A stretch of DNA of 64,000 bases from Platanthera guangdongensis (GCA_039583875.1 CM077147.1:107616124-107680123), one strand, 5' to 3'. Positions 32,867 through 44,616 are shown, counted from the stretch's first letter. Program-made: numbers and translations. The notes: a model not told the origin generated them from the sequence alone.

Positions 32867-34528
32867 TGTTAAATTTTCTCAACGTGGTCAGCAAGATAGT
32901 CCAAACGCCAAATTAATATCTTCGGAACTACCCAGTTCTCACGTTGAACCAGCGGAACCAAGGAATAGAGGTAACACTCAACAAACAATGGAAGCACAAG
33001 CAGGTCTTTTATACATTTACTTCTTTACACCACGAGGCATACATAGCGAGACATGATTTCGCTAGTATAACAGCTGTAAACAGAAAGCACCAAAAAACAA
33101 GCCGGGCGGACAGCACCGGAGTCCGCCGAGACCGCGAGGTCGCCGAGGTCGCCGAGACCGCTGAGCTCGCCCAAGCTATGCTGCAATTCGCCGAATAGAC
33201 ACGGAGTCCGCCGAAGCCGCGAGGCCGCGCGGACACACCGTTATTCGCCTCCTGCTGAACCTGAACTGAGGAACACCCCTACCCGCCTGAAGCCGGCGGA
33301 CAGGTTATTGATGCTGGCAAAGATGAAACAGAACTGACAAGCCGCAGAGCGACCTCCTGCTGAGTCCGCAGAGACCGCACACTTCCAAGTACTTGACCGA
33401 AGTCACAGCCAAACTCCTAGCTCCTTGAAGCTACCCGTGCGACCTGCACACAGCAAACCGTCAGCCTGAAACAATCCGCGCGGACTGACAAACACAGACC
33501 GCAGCACTTCGCTCAACCCAACTTACTGTTCACTCTAGTTACTTAGGTTTGCCAGGGGGGTCCTATTTATAGGCAAGGTGAGGAGTGTGGTAACCGCCCA
33601 GGAGATAGCGACACCGCCCCAGCCCGCGCGATAGCAAAAACACCGTCCGCTGAGTCCGCAAGGACTTAGCCGGATACCAAGGAAAACAGCCAGGAGCAAG
33701 GCAAACATTGGCGAACCCTCTCCAGTCCGCCCAAGCTATGCGGACAAGGCATCAGCCCGCAAAGCTCCAACCACTGCAGGACAGCAACCCCCTTCAATGG
33801 CAGTCCGCACCAACCCGAGGCAGTACGCAGGACTCACACCTCAATCCGCCACAAGTCCACAACCAAAGGAAGACAGCAACAGTCCGCCCGGTCACAGCGG
33901 ACTTGGCGGATACCGCGGACACCATGGCCTTGGCACAAAGTGTGACCAAGTCCAAAACCATCAAGAGCCAATGCGAGCATGGCGGACTCAAATTCCCGTC
34001 CGCCAAACACCCTAGCACAGACCGCCATCAGTCCGCGAGCTCCTCGCACTCCTGTCCAACGCAGCAGCCAACCCCGGACTCCAAAACCAATCCGTCAATC
34101 GATCTCCACAGCAAATCGCCTGCTGTGCCACCAGAGCTCGACAAGGCCTCAGCCAAGCTCTAAGCCCAGTCCGCAACAGCCCACACCGCGGACACTCCAG
34201 TTCGCAAGCTACCCGCGGACACGAGCCAAACCGCCTATCAGCACAAGCTTGCACCTGCGGCCACTGAGCATAGCACCAGTCCGCAAGCCTTTATCCGCTC
34301 AGGCCGCTCCTTGGCAAAGCCAATCAGCAAACACCCTATCCGCAAAAACCAGGCCGCATAGTCCGCGGACTACATGCAACAAGCCGCTCAGAGGACAGTC
34401 GGCTATCCACTAGACCTCCCACCAGGCCGCACATCTCAGTCCGCCCAGTCCGCCTAGTCCGCCAAGGCTGTCCGCCCCAGGCCGCCCGGCCTGTCCCGTC
34501 ACCCACTTCCACTTCACAAATTTCAACA
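32867..34528 (-). repeat. 3' LTR of element C
   Basis: On the minus strand starts TGTTGAAATTTGTGAAG and ends GAGAAAATTTAACA. TATA box GCCTATAAATAGGA at about 33563-33576 (minus). Rich in GCGGACT/AGTCCGC motifs. The pol stop codon TGA (34523-34525) lies inside the LTR, six codons past the CTTCAAGGG polypurine region. Confidence 0.93.
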
Positions 34529-35749
34529 CTCTCCCTTGAAGTGGGAAGTGGTGACCAAGCCCAGCAAGCTGCGCAAGCGTTCAAAGGGCCCCTTCGACAG
34601 TGGCTTCGTGAAGATGTCAGCAAGATTATCTTCACTCCGAACATGCCCGACCAGCAGAGACCCCTCCAACATCTTCTCCCTGATGAAGTGGTGATCAATC
34701 TCTATATGCTTGGTCCTGGCGTGACACACTGGATTGTTTACCAGTTTGAGAGCACTCTCATTGTCACCCCGGAGTAAAGTAGGCCCTTGCACTTCTTCAT
34801 GAACATCCTCTATAAGCCTCCTCAACCAAACGGCTTCCCGAGCAGCCAAGGCCGAAGCCTTATACTCCGCCTCCGTGGTTGAAACCGACACTGAGTCCTG
34901 CTTCTTGCTACACCACGAGATGCTAGCTGAACCGCAAGTGAACACATAACCAGAAGTAGATCTTCGATCATCCGAATCACCGTCATAGTCAGCATCCGTG
35001 TACCCGAGCAACGCAAACTCCGCATCCCTTCTATAGAGGAGTCCCATATCAGAAGAAGCCTTGACATACTTCAGAATTCCCTTCGCCGCCACTAGATGAG
35101 ATTGCCTTGGTTCAGCCATATACCGACTTACTCGGCCAACAGCATAAGCAATATCTGGCCTTGTAATCGTCAGATAAATCAAGCTCCCAACAAGAGCCCT
35201 GAACACCAAGGGATCATGAAGAACCCTTCCCTCATCCCGTCGAAGCTTCAGCCCAGATTCCAGTGGAGTAGAGCACTTCTTCCCTTCGCCCATGCCAAAC
35301 CGCTTCACAATGCGATCAGCATATCCTTTCTGGCTAATGAGAACCCCGCACTCCTTCCTCTCCACTTCCAGACCGAGAAAGTGATGCAACTCTCCCAAGT
35401 CTTTCATCTCGAAGCGTATAGCAAGCTCAGCCCTGAGCCTTGCTACTTCCCCCTCCAAGTTCCCTGTGATGATCATGTCATCCACATACAGTAGGACCAA
35501 GACTAGTAGCTCCCCCTTCTTCTTGACGAACAAGCTTGAATCCGAGTTGAAAGCAAGGTATCCACAGAATTGCAAGTACTCTGCAATCTTCTCATACCAA
35601 GCTCTAGGAGCTTGCTTCAACCCATAGAGAGCCTTCCTGAGTTTGCAGACATAGTCCGGATGCTTTTCAGAGACAAAATCAAGCGGCTGATCCATGAAGA
35701 TGTCCTTGTCAATCTCTCCGTAAAGAAAGGCATTCTTCACATCGAGTTG
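34523..35749 (-). pseudogene. Element C reverse transcriptase (C-terminal part) and RNase H
   Basis: Open from QLDVKNAFLYGE (just after a TGA at 35750-35752) to the stop overlapping the 3' LTR. RT motifs: [31 protein letters not shown] (catalytic YVDD intact, about 35475-35490), and GLEVERKECGVLISQKGY. RNase H motifs: GYTDADYDGD, TTEAEYKA, RGDNESALKL, HIEIDHHFIRE. The 405-residue open segment has no internal damage. It belongs to a polyprotein interrupted by four stops, so it is marked as pseudogene. Confidence 0.9.
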
Positions 35750-37270
35750 TCACAACCTCCATCCTTTGCTAGCAGCCAAGGCGATCACCACTCTTACTGA
35801 AGTCATCTTCGCAACTGGACTGAATGTCTCCTCATAGTCTTCTCCATACTGCTGTGAGAATCCTCTAGCGACCAGGCGAGCCTTGAACCGATCAATGCTC
35901 CCATCAGCCTTCTTCTTCAACTTATACACTCACTTGCAAGTAACCGGAGTAATGCCATCAACCTTGGGCAGAAGGTCCCAGGTTTCATTCTTCTTCAGAG
36001 CATCAATCTCTTCTTTCATGGCATCTTCCCACTCCTTTACTCCAGTGGCCTCGTTGAAGTTTGCAGGCTCTCGCTCATCCAGAGGACCTGCAAAGAAGCA
36101 GGAGACAAAGCTCACTGCATTCCCATCACAGTACCGAGTCGGTGGCTTAACCACCCTCTTCGATCTCCGAAGACATGGCTCCTTGCTCACGGCTTTCGTT
36201 GCTTCTTCGGGCTCCACTCCTACCTGGGGCAAGCATTGAGCAGTGCTCCCCCTGCTTCCTGAGCCAGAAGGCTCAGCCTCGGAGTTCGAAGCAACAGGAG
36301 CTGCTGGTGAAACAGCAAGCTCCTCTTCCAAGCCTTCAGCAGCCTCCACCGGTGCTTCATCAACCTTGCTACTTCCAGTTAGCTCCACCGAGCCACCTCC
36401 ATATGACGTCAGCTCGTCAAAGACAACGTCTCTTGACACCACGAACTACTTCGTCACAGGGTCCATGCATTTCCATCCCTTCTTCCGCTCATCATAGCCA
36501 ACAAAGACAAGTTTCCTTGCCTTCGCATCCAGCTTTGTCCGTGAAGCATCCGGGATATGCACGTAGCAAGTTGAACCGAACACCCTAAGGTGTCCCACAC
36601 TCGGCTTCTCCTTCAGCAACAGCTCAATAGGAGTCTTCATGTTGATAGGGCTGAGTGGCATCCGGTTGATAACATAAGCAGCACAAGACATTCCCTCCGC
36701 CCAAAAGGACCTTGGGATATCTTTCGCATGAAGCCAGCATTTGCAGGTCTCCGTCAGATGACGGATCTTCCGCTCCGCTACCCCATTTTGTTGTGGAGTG
36801 TGGGCACAAGTAAGCTCCTGTTGGATCCCGTGCTTCCTGCAGAAGTTAGAAAACTCGGAGGAGACAAACTCACCCCCGTTATCAGTTCTAAGCTTCTTAA
36901 TCCGCAAGCCAAGCCGGCTTTCTACCAACTCCTTAAACTCAACGAACAAACGGAAGGCTTCCGACTTCTCCTTTAAGAAGTACACCCAAGTATACCTTGA
37001 GTAGTCATCAACCAAGACAAGCATGTATCTGCTTCCACCAAGGCTGGCAGTAACCGTTGGTCCCATCAGGTCGCCATGAATACACTCCAGTGGCTTCTTG
37101 CTCCTTGTTTGTGATTTATCAAACGGAAGGCGATGTGCCTTACCGTATTGACAGCCCGCGCAAACATGCCCATCACCAAAGGAGGACAACTTCGGCAACC
37201 CCCTCATCAAACTTCTACTTGTCATCGCCTTCAGCTTGTCCATGCCAACATGCCTCAGCCTCTCATGTCA
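35750..37270 (-). pseudogene. Element C integrase and RT N-terminal part, three stops
   Basis: Same frame as gag. The segment opens after a TGA at 37268-37270 (aligned Trp of the -WHERLRH- region). The zinc part (CAGCQYGKAH) is followed by a complete catalytic triad: D in CIHGDLMGP, D in LRTDNGGEF, and E in NGVAERK. The C-terminal segment is GYDERKKGWKCMDPVTK, then TAG at 36446-36448. A linker with acidic and proline stretches leads to RT, with TGA at 35930-35932 (aligned Trp of CKWVYK) and TGA at 35750-35752. No frameshift occurs. Confidence 0.9.
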
Positions 37271-38671
37271 GATAGCAGCGCTATCATTGGCCCTCATTCT
37301 ATCAACATAAGCATTGGTGGAAAGAACAAACAAGTTCTTCACCCTCCTCCCAACATGAGCAACATCAGCCTTTACCGCTGATACGTTGCGAAGGAACCTC
37401 ACGTCTGTTGGCCTAAACAGAACATGATACCCAGCGTCCACCGCATTGGTCACCGAGAAGAGGTTTTTCTTCATGCCCGGCACGTGATACACACTCCTTA
37501 ACGTGAGTGGCCCCTGATCACTACCCAAAGACACGACCCCCTCTTTCTCTATTGCATAAACAGTATTATCAGCAGTGATAATAGCTTCATTACCTGAGTA
37601 AGCCTGCATGGAGGTGAACTTCGATTTGTCTCTGGTGAGGTGATGACCACACCCAGAGTCCACGATACACTCGCTGTTGAAGTCCTCAGCAGACAAGGCC
37701 CGGACACAAGTGTCCGTCATAAAAGCTCCGCCCCATTCTGCTTCTTCACTTCTCGAGCAAGCTTCCTCCTTTCCCGCAGCATGCCCAGGCTGCAGTTTGA
37801 CCTTGCAGTCCCGCTTGAAGTGCCCTCGCTGATGACACCGGTAGCACTTCAGATTCTTCTTCCAGTCCTTAGAAGCATTGCTGCTCTCCGGCGGATATGA
37901 AGTTGAAGTCTCCTTCTCAACAGCGGCCTGCACCTTCTTCTTCTTCCCTTCCCATCCTTTCTTCTTGCCTGAGAAGAGAGCTTCGCTGCCTTCCTGATTC
38001 AAGTTCACTCCAGCCATCTGCCTTGCTAAGCTCTCCTGCGAGGCAAGCAGATTCTCCAGCTCCAGCAAAGACGGCTGAGTAGCCCACCCTTGAACAGATG
38101 TGACAAAGGCCACATACTCCTTCCGCAAGCCGCGGATGATGTGTCTTTTCATCTTTGCCTCAGAGATAGGCTCATCAGGATCCAGTGCCGACAGCTCAGC
38201 ACACAAGTTCTTCATCTTTAAGAAGTACTTGGAGATGGAAAGGTCTCCCTGAGTTGCCCTGGCCAACTCATTCTCCAGGAACTGAAGCCGCGCCACATTC
38301 TTCCTATTGAACAACTCATCAATGGTTGTCCAAATATCAGCAGCCGACTCACACCCAACGATGTGATCAAACAGTTCCGGAGACACGGCTCTCTTCAGAA
38401 TGAACTCCTCCTTAGCATTTGTTCTTCTCCAGAGCCTAACCTGCTCAGCAGTACCGAAAGCAGCAGTGACTTCCTGCCTGTCGTCACCATCGACGACTTC
38501 CCACAGCTCCTCGCCAAGAAGATAACTCTTCATGCACGACTTCCACTTCTTGAAGTTAGTCGGCGTTAAGAGTTCAATGCCCAGACCTCTTGCAAAGCTC
38601 CCTTCCATTGCAACACCTGTTGGCAACCTTTCAGCAGCTCCGAGCAACAACACAGGTTGATCACCACTCAA
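37271..38671 (-). pseudogene. Element C gag and protease
   Basis: Starts at ATG 38671, about 70 bases after the primer site. The UBN2-type gag runs from about residue 30 to 240 (NFKKWKSCMKSYL, LFNRKNVARLQFLENEL). A CCHC zinc knuckle CYRCHQRGHFKRDC is near residue 285, and the aspartic protease DSGCGHHLT is near residue 345. 467 codons are open before the TGA at 37268-37270. Gag and protease alone could be made, but pol would need stop readthrough. Confidence 0.92.
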
Positions 38672-38727
38672 TCACTGAGTAACAACACTGGTTGACTTCC
38701 GCTCACGCAGCTGAACCTCAGAAACCT

Positions 38728-38740
38728 GCCTCTGATACCA
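38728..38740 (-). other. Primer binding site of element C
   Basis: On the minus strand TGGTATCAGAGGC immediately follows the 5' LTR end, the initiator tRNA-Met type site. Confidence 0.88.
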
Positions 38741-40402
38741 TGTTAAATTTTCTCAACGTGGTCAGCAAGATAGCTCAAACGTCAAATTAATATCTTCGGA
38801 ACTACCCAGTTCTCACGTTGAACCAGCGGAACCAAGGAATAGAGGTAACACTCAACAAACAATGGAAGCACAAGCAGGTCTTTTATACATTTACTTCTTT
38901 ACACCACGAGGCATACATAGCGAGACATGATTTCGCTAGTATAACAGCTGTAAACAGAAAGCACCAAAAAACAAGTCGGGCGGACAGCACCGGAGACCGC
39001 AGAGACCGCGAGGTCGCCGAGGTCGCCGAGACCGCTGAGCTCGCCCAAGCTATGCTGCAATTCGCCGAATAGACACGGAGTCCGCCGAAGCCGCGAGGCC
39101 GCGCGGACATACCGTTATTCGCCTCCTGCTGAACCTGAACTGAAGAACACCCCTACCCGCCTGAAGCCGGCGGACAGGTTATTGATGCTGGCAAAGATGA
39201 AACAGAACTGATAAGCCGCAGAGCGACCTCCTGCTGAGTCCGCAGAGACCGCACACTTCCAAGTACTTGACCGAAGTCACAGCCAAACTCCTGGCTCCTT
39301 GAAGCTACCCGTGCGACCTGCACACAGCAAACCGTCAGCCTGAAACAATCCGCGCGGACTGACAAACACAGACCGCAGCACTTCGCTCAACCCAACTTAC
39401 TGTTCACTCTAGTTACTTAGGTTTGCCAGGGGGGTCCTATTTATAGGCAAGGTGAGGAGTGTGGTCACCGCCCTGGAGATAGCGACACCGCCCCAGCCCG
39501 CGCGATAGCAAAAACACCGTCCGCTGAGTCCGCATGGACTTAGCCGGATACCAAGGAAAACCGCCAGGAGCAAGGCAAACATTGGCGAACCCTCTCCAGT
39601 CCGCCCAAGCTATGCGGAAAAGGCATCAGCCCGCAAAGCTCCAACCACTGCAGGACAGCAACCCCCTTCAATGGCAGTCCGCACCAACCCGAGGCAGTCC
39701 GCAGGACTCACACCTCAATCCGCCACAAGTCCACAACCAAAGGAAGACAGCAACAGTCCGCCCGGTCACAGCGGACTTGGCGGATACCACGGACACCATG
39801 GCCTTGGCACAAAGTGTGACCAAGTCCAAAACCATCAAGGGCCAATGCGAGCATGGCGGACTCAAATTCCCGTCCGCCAAACACCCTAGCACAGACCGCC
39901 ATCAGTCCGCGAGCTCCTCGCACTCCTGTCCAACGCAGCAGCCAACCCCGGACTCCAAAACCAGTCCGCCAATCGATCTCCACAGCAAATCGCCTGCTGT
40001 GCCACCAGAGCTCGACAAGGCCTCAGCCAAGCTCTAAGCCCAGTCCGCAACAGCCCACACCGCGGATACTCCAGTCCGCAAGCTACCCGCGGACACGAGC
40101 CAAACCGCCTATCAGCACAAGCTTGCACCTGCGGCCACTGAGCATAGCACCAGTCCGCAAGCCTTTATCCGCTCAGGCCGCTCCTTGGCAAAGCCAATCA
40201 GCAAACACCTTATCCGCAGAAACCAGGCCGCATAGTCCGCGGACTACATGCAACAAGCCGCTCAGAGGACAGCCGGCTTTCCACTAGACCTCCCACCAGG
40301 CCGCACATCTCAGTCCGCCCAGTCCGCCTAGTCCGCCAAGGCTGTCCGCCCCAGGCCGCCCGGCCTGTCCCGTCACTCACTTTCACTTCACAAATTTCAA
40401 CA
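38741..40402 (-). repeat. 5' LTR of element C
   Basis: Same length as 32867-34528 with only scattered differences. TATA box on the minus strand at about 39437-39450 (GCCTATAAATAGGA). Confidence 0.93.
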
Positions 40403-40880
40403 AGAGAAGTGGAGATGGAGGGAGGCAGTGCGGTGGAGCCGGAAACGGCGGGAGAGAAAGGAGGAGAGAAGAAGTCGAAGGAAGGTGGAGGGAGGAGGAA
40501 AGAAAAGAGAAAGATGGAGGAGGCAGGAGGGTCGCCCGGGGGGAAGCTCGGCTGGAAAAGAGGAGAATTTCACTACTAGAAGGAGGGAGCACCAGCGAGG
40601 TAGAGGTGGAGAACTTTTGGGATGAAATGACTGTGGTTGTTACGGAGCACAAGGCAACGAACCAGAAAGCCAGAGAACAAGACATGCTGGGGGAGCAGGA
40701 GAAAAAGGAGGAGCCGTCAAGGCTGAAGGCAGCCGTGGAGGTACTTGAGATGGAGATCCTCACTAAAGAATGAAAGAAAGAGAAGATAAAAGTCAGCGGC
40801 GAGCTCAGATCAAAAGACCAGAAGAAGATCAACGCCTGCGTACAGAGGAACATTGACGTCTTCGCCTGGAGGGCGGCGGA
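40403..40880 (+). pseudogene. Tat-like linker resumed after element C
   Basis: Begins with the AGAGA duplication and the third copy of the 111 bp repeat, then an acidic/basic linker before RT. Several frames are open through low complexity; no separate gene is inferred. Confidence 0.65.
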
Positions 40881-42375
40881 CATGCCAGGGGTCGACGCAG
40901 ACGTGGCATGCCACCGTCTCAATCTCGAGCCCAACGCTCGTCCAGTACAACAGAAGAAGAGGGTCATGGCCACTAAGATGGCCGGGCCCATCAGAGAGGA
41001 AGTAGAAAAGTTGCTTAAGGCAGGGTTCGTGTGTGCATGTAAATATCTGGGGTGGGTAAGCAACGTTGTAATGGTAAAAAGGGGATGGTAAGTGGAGAAT
41101 GTGTGTGGATTTCTCTCTCTTGAATAAAGCATGCCCTAAGGATTGTTATCCTCTGCCTCGAATCGACGCGTTGGTTGACTCAGTCGTCGGTTTTTCATTA
41201 ATGAGTTTTCTAGATGTATTTTCAGGGTACCACCAAATACGCATGCACCATCTGGACGTCAAGGACGTCACCTTCGTCATGGAGGATGGATGCTTCTATT
41301 TCAACATGATGCCCTTTGGATTGAAAAATGCGGGGGCGACGTATCAAAGAATGATGGATCGGATCTTCCGAGAGCAGAAAGGGCAGAACCTCAATGATTA
41401 TGTGGATAACCTGATGATCAAAAACCGAGATCTCAGATCTCATGTTTTGGATCTTGAGAAAACCTTTGGAACCTTAAGGAAATATAAGATGAGACTCAAC
41501 CCCCTGAAATGTGTATTTGGCGTCAATAGGGGAAAGTTTCTAGGGCATCTCCTTACCCCATCCGGTGTAGAACCCAATCCCGATAAGGTAAAAGCAATCC
41601 TAGAACTGGAATCTCCCAGAAATACCAAGGATGTTCAACGTCTCACCGACAAGCTGGCCGGACTAAGCAGGTTTCTCTCTCGGGCCAGGGAAAAATGCTC
41701 TCCTTTCTTCCGAACGTTAAGAGGAGGCAAGAAGTTCGAATGGACCTCTGAATGCGAGGAGGCTTTTCAGGCTCTAAAGCAACAGCTCACCCGGACGCCT
41801 CTACTCCAGGGGCCAAGGGAAGGGGAGGTCTTGTTCTTGTACCTGGGAGTAGGGGCGGAGCTGTGAGTTCGGTTCTTGTACGAGAGGAAGGAAAAAAGCA
41901 ATTCCTCATCTATTACGTAAGTAGAGTCCTAAAGAAGGCAGAATTTGGGTACCCCATCCTTGAAAAGCAAGCACTTGCTCTCATCATATCAGCCAGGAAA
42001 CTTAGGCCGTACTTTCAGGCCCATTCGATTCAGGTAATGACGAATCACCCCCTTCGTCGCATCTTGGAGGGGGTGGCGCACTCTGGGAGGTTGGCCAAAT
42101 GGTCGATAGAGCTCAGTGAGTTCGACCTCACTTTTACTCCTCGCCTTGTCGTCAAGGCACAAGCGGTGGCCGACTTCCTAGCAGATTACGTAGTTGAGAT
42201 CCAATAGGCTGAAGCACCCCCTCGAGCGGCTTGGGAGATGCCGGAAGATGGAGCGTCGGGAAAAAATTCCTTTGGAGGGGGGATGATCTTGTTAAGTCCA
42301 GAGGGGACCAGAATTGAGCAGGCTTTGAAGATCCACTTCGCGATCACCAACAACCAAGCAGAATATGAGGCGAGC
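40881..42375 (+). pseudogene. Tat-like reverse transcriptase, RNase H and second RNase H start
   Basis: RT N-terminus at 40880-41090 (EEVEKLLKAGFV, WVSNVVMVK), frameshift near 41090, then MCVDFSLLNKACPKD, SFLDVFSGYHQIRM and MMPFGLKNAGATYQRMMD. The catalytic YVDD reads YVDN (41399-41410): the second Asp is Asn, which should abolish polymerase activity. RNase H runs 41740-42205 after a frameshift near 41860 (YYVSRVLKKAEFGYPILEKQ, LAKWSIELSEFDLTF) and is followed by TAG at 42205-42207. The second RNase H-like domain then begins (DGASGKNSFGGGMILLSPEG, NNQAEYEA) and is cut off at about 42375. Confidence 0.87.
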
Positions 42376-42376
42376 G

Positions 42377-42897
42377 GGTGGGGGACAAGGCTCTCGCCGA
42401 CCTGGAGGATAATACTCATCACGACGATGGTCTCGGTGACCGAGTGGGGGCACTCGATCCCTAGGGTCAGGCTGAGGTCTACGCGGCACACGGTACTCAT
42501 CACGCGGAGGTAGGGGCTTTTCACACACCGGATCAAGATGTCGCTTGGCCGGCGGGGCTGGGGCTCGGTGGTGAGGATCACCACGATAGCGGTCTGCCGG
42601 AGGCTGACCATCTCTTGGGCGCTGGTCATAACGTGGAGGAGCATCAGGGTCGTCCTCAAGTGAATCGTCATGTTATGTCAGAGTGTCTCTGGCATCCTCT
42701 AAATGGCCTAAATGAAGGTTCACCTCGGCAAGATCATGACGCACATCGTCGAACTGGGCTCCTATGGTGTCAAGGCGACCTAGGACAAGGCGTTGGAACT
42801 CAGCAAAAGCGGCGTCCGAGTTCGAACTCATCGCTTGGTCCTCAGTGTTCTGTGGTTCTACCATGCTTACTCTAAAAGTCCTACCACTACGGAGCAT
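42377..42897 (-). pseudogene. Ty3/gypsy gag N-terminus (minus strand), truncated
   Basis: Starts at ATG 42897 (MLRSGRTFRVSMVEPQ), about 30 bases after the primer site of the LTR at right. A predicted helical segment LGRLDTIGAQFDDVRHDLAEVNLHL ends at a stop (42673). A shifted frame then encodes a basic Arg/Pro/Asp-rich stretch (RDEYRVPRRPQPDPRDRVPP, about 42500). It ends at the junction with the Tat-like element at about 42376. The gag-like position is secure; the exact lineage is not. Confidence 0.65.
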
Positions 42898-42911
42898 GCA
42901 AGTGACCTAAT

Positions 42912-42931
42912 CTGGCTCTCATACCAAATGA
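42912..42931 (-). other. Primer binding site of truncated Ty3/gypsy
   Basis: On the minus strand TTGGTATGAGAGCC directly follows the LTR end, similar to TGGTATCAGAGC with one substitution. Confidence 0.6.
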
Positions 42932-44330
42932 TGTAGGGGTAGACTAGTGGTGCTTGGAAGCTAGGACTCTACGTGCACGTATGAGGGGATATGCGAATGC
43001 AATGCTACATGCAATGAAACAGTCGGATAGCAACGACAATTAATTTAAGCAATGAGAATTAACAACACCACGCAGTTAATGAAAATAAAGAAGCAATTAA
43101 ATAATTTTGGCAATTTGACAACGATTTCCTCCGCGCGGAGGGCCTAAGCAAGCGGCGGCGATTAATTACACAAACAAATATTAGCGTAAAGTACAACAAC
43201 TACCAAACTATGATCACAGCACAAATAGAGATAAAAAATCAAGTGCAAATGTCAAATACAAAACACTACCACGAGATACTCATGATGCAGTGGGCTGATC
43301 TGAGGTGTTGGAGAATTTGAGAGACCGGATGCAAAACGGGCGAACGGGGGCGAACACGGTGGCACGGTGACGTCACGGTGGCTACCCACGGTGGAAAAGA
43401 GGGGATGTGGGCCGGAAACGGCGAGATCCGGCCACAAAGGAGTAGATCCGGGTCGGGGTGAGTAGATCCGATGTTTTGGAGCGGATCCGGGCAAAAATGG
43501 AAGGTTTGTGCGGAGGGAATAACGGATCGGTGGGTGGTAGCACTAGATCAAAGCGATCTAGGGTTTTCGGAGCGGTGGAAGGTGGATCCACGAAGGGGAA
43601 GGGGAAGGAGTGGCCGTCTAGGGTAGGCCGGGCCTTAGGGGGGTCAGTTTTGAGAAGGGGAGGGGCGGTGAGGGGGCTGGAGGCCAGGAGGTGGCCGGCG
43701 GTGGGGAGGCAGCAGGCCGGCGGCGGGAAAAACTGGAAAAGGGGGGTGGCTGGCTGGTTTGCTGGTCGGCGGTGTGGAGGGGGAGTTAGGGGGTTCCGGT
43801 GGTGGAAAAAGGGGAGAAGATGATGGAAAATGGTGGAGGGGGGTAGGGGTTACCTTGGGGAGGAGTTTGGCGGCCTAGGAGTCATCACCTAGGGTTCCAC
43901 GGCGTCGGCACCGAGGAGGGATCGCTGGAATCCGGGAATGCTCTTCTCCAAATTCAACAATGCCTCAAATCAACCCTCTAGCATCATATTTATAAGAAAA
44001 CACAAACTAGGGCATCCCCATCAACAACTATGATTGGCCGGTGGGTTAGCCCTTAAAATACATCAAAATAAACTCAAAAATATAAAGTAATAGAGCGTTT
44101 TGACTCGCGGCGACGTCCCGGACGCAACCGCGGAGTCCGATCGGCGATCCGATCAAGTCTTCCTGCGTGAATACATGTATGTGGGCCCCGCCTTGCGGCG
44201 AGCTCCTCCAAGTGCATCTGATGGCTCCCCATCACATTGTCTCCTTTCACTTTGGATGCTCAAGAGCCTCCTGCTATGTGGATGGAATAGAAACAGCCGC
44301 AAGAGAAGAAACAAAGGTACTATATAAAGG
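42932..44330 (-). repeat. Long LTR of the truncated minus-strand Ty3/gypsy
   Basis: On the minus strand it ends CCCCTACATCA next to the primer site. A TATA-type CTTATAAATATGATG lies at about 43985-44000 (minus), followed by a G+C-rich leader half. The distal boundary is not defined; about 44330 is a guess. Open frames in the G-rich part (43458-43823) are artefacts. Confidence 0.5.
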
Positions 44331-44616
44331 ATTTAGAGTGTCATAAGAAACATAATGAGGCAATGGATGTTGGGTGCAAGATTTGATACCATTACGATGG
44401 GCAATGAGGGGTTTAGAGGAGTCTGTCGATAAAGTTAGCACTGAGACTGGTAGCGTGGGATGAAATTATGTGTTAAGACCTTTACTCCGTCTGGTGTACA
44501 CCTGTAATTCCTAGTTTTTACGGGAAGGCTCCCCCTGATTGGGAGTCTTATCATGAGGTAAAGTATGTGAAGGAATGGAGTATGGTGGATGGATCAGTAG
44601 AGATATATAGGGGAGT
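44331..44616. other. Junction region, unassigned
   Basis: No clear domain. The right part, read on the minus strand, may be the degraded linker after the integrase of element D. The left part is unassigned. Confidence 0.4.

Larger units (their letters stand above)
32867..40402 (-). mobile_element. Element C: young Ty1/copia with 1662 bp LTRs
   Basis: Flanked by AGAGA at 32862-32866 and 40403-40407. LTRs at 32867-34528 and 38741-40402 have the same length and differ by only scattered substitutions by eye, so the insertion is recent. On the minus strand the primer site TGGTATCAGAGGC (reverse complement at about 38728-38740) abuts the 5' LTR. One continuous gag-pol frame (38671 to 34523) is closed by four stop codons but no frameshift. 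It sits in the third copy of the Tat element's 111 bp repeat. Confidence 0.95.
29748..42376 (+). mobile_element. Tat-like Ty3/gypsy element, 3' truncated, split by element C
   Basis: The order is LTR, gag, protease, RT, RNase H, then a second RNase H-like domain, which marks the Tat branch of plant Ty3/gypsy (family knowledge). The gag motif RDWFHQLPTGSIYSFEELSR and the protease/RT sequences agree. Element C (32867-40402) interrupts it. The second RNase H stops at NNQAEYEA near 42375, where unrelated minus-strand sequence begins, so integrase and 3' LTR are missing. The left boundary (TGTACAACC at 29748) is inferred from LTR conventions only. Confidence 0.8.

Noticed and set aside
33708..34413. 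Open frames of 130-150 codons rich in Pro/Ser/Gln, duplicated at 39534-40287
   Set aside because: They lie in the two LTRs of element C and arise from the GTCCGC-rich composition. No domain or start context.
34523..38671. Reassigned stop codons or programmed readthrough in element C
   Set aside because: Both TGA and TAG occur at unrelated positions, at least two replacing conserved Trp, with no recognisable readthrough context. Point mutation is simpler.
43458..43823. Gly/Arg-rich 121-codon open frame
   Set aside because: It lies antisense in the G-rich leader half of a Ty3/gypsy LTR; compositional artefact.
44370..44400. GATTTGATACCATTAC as a reverse primer site of another element
   Set aside because: The match to the tRNA-Met site is partial and the neighbouring base pair is not a TG/CA LTR end.
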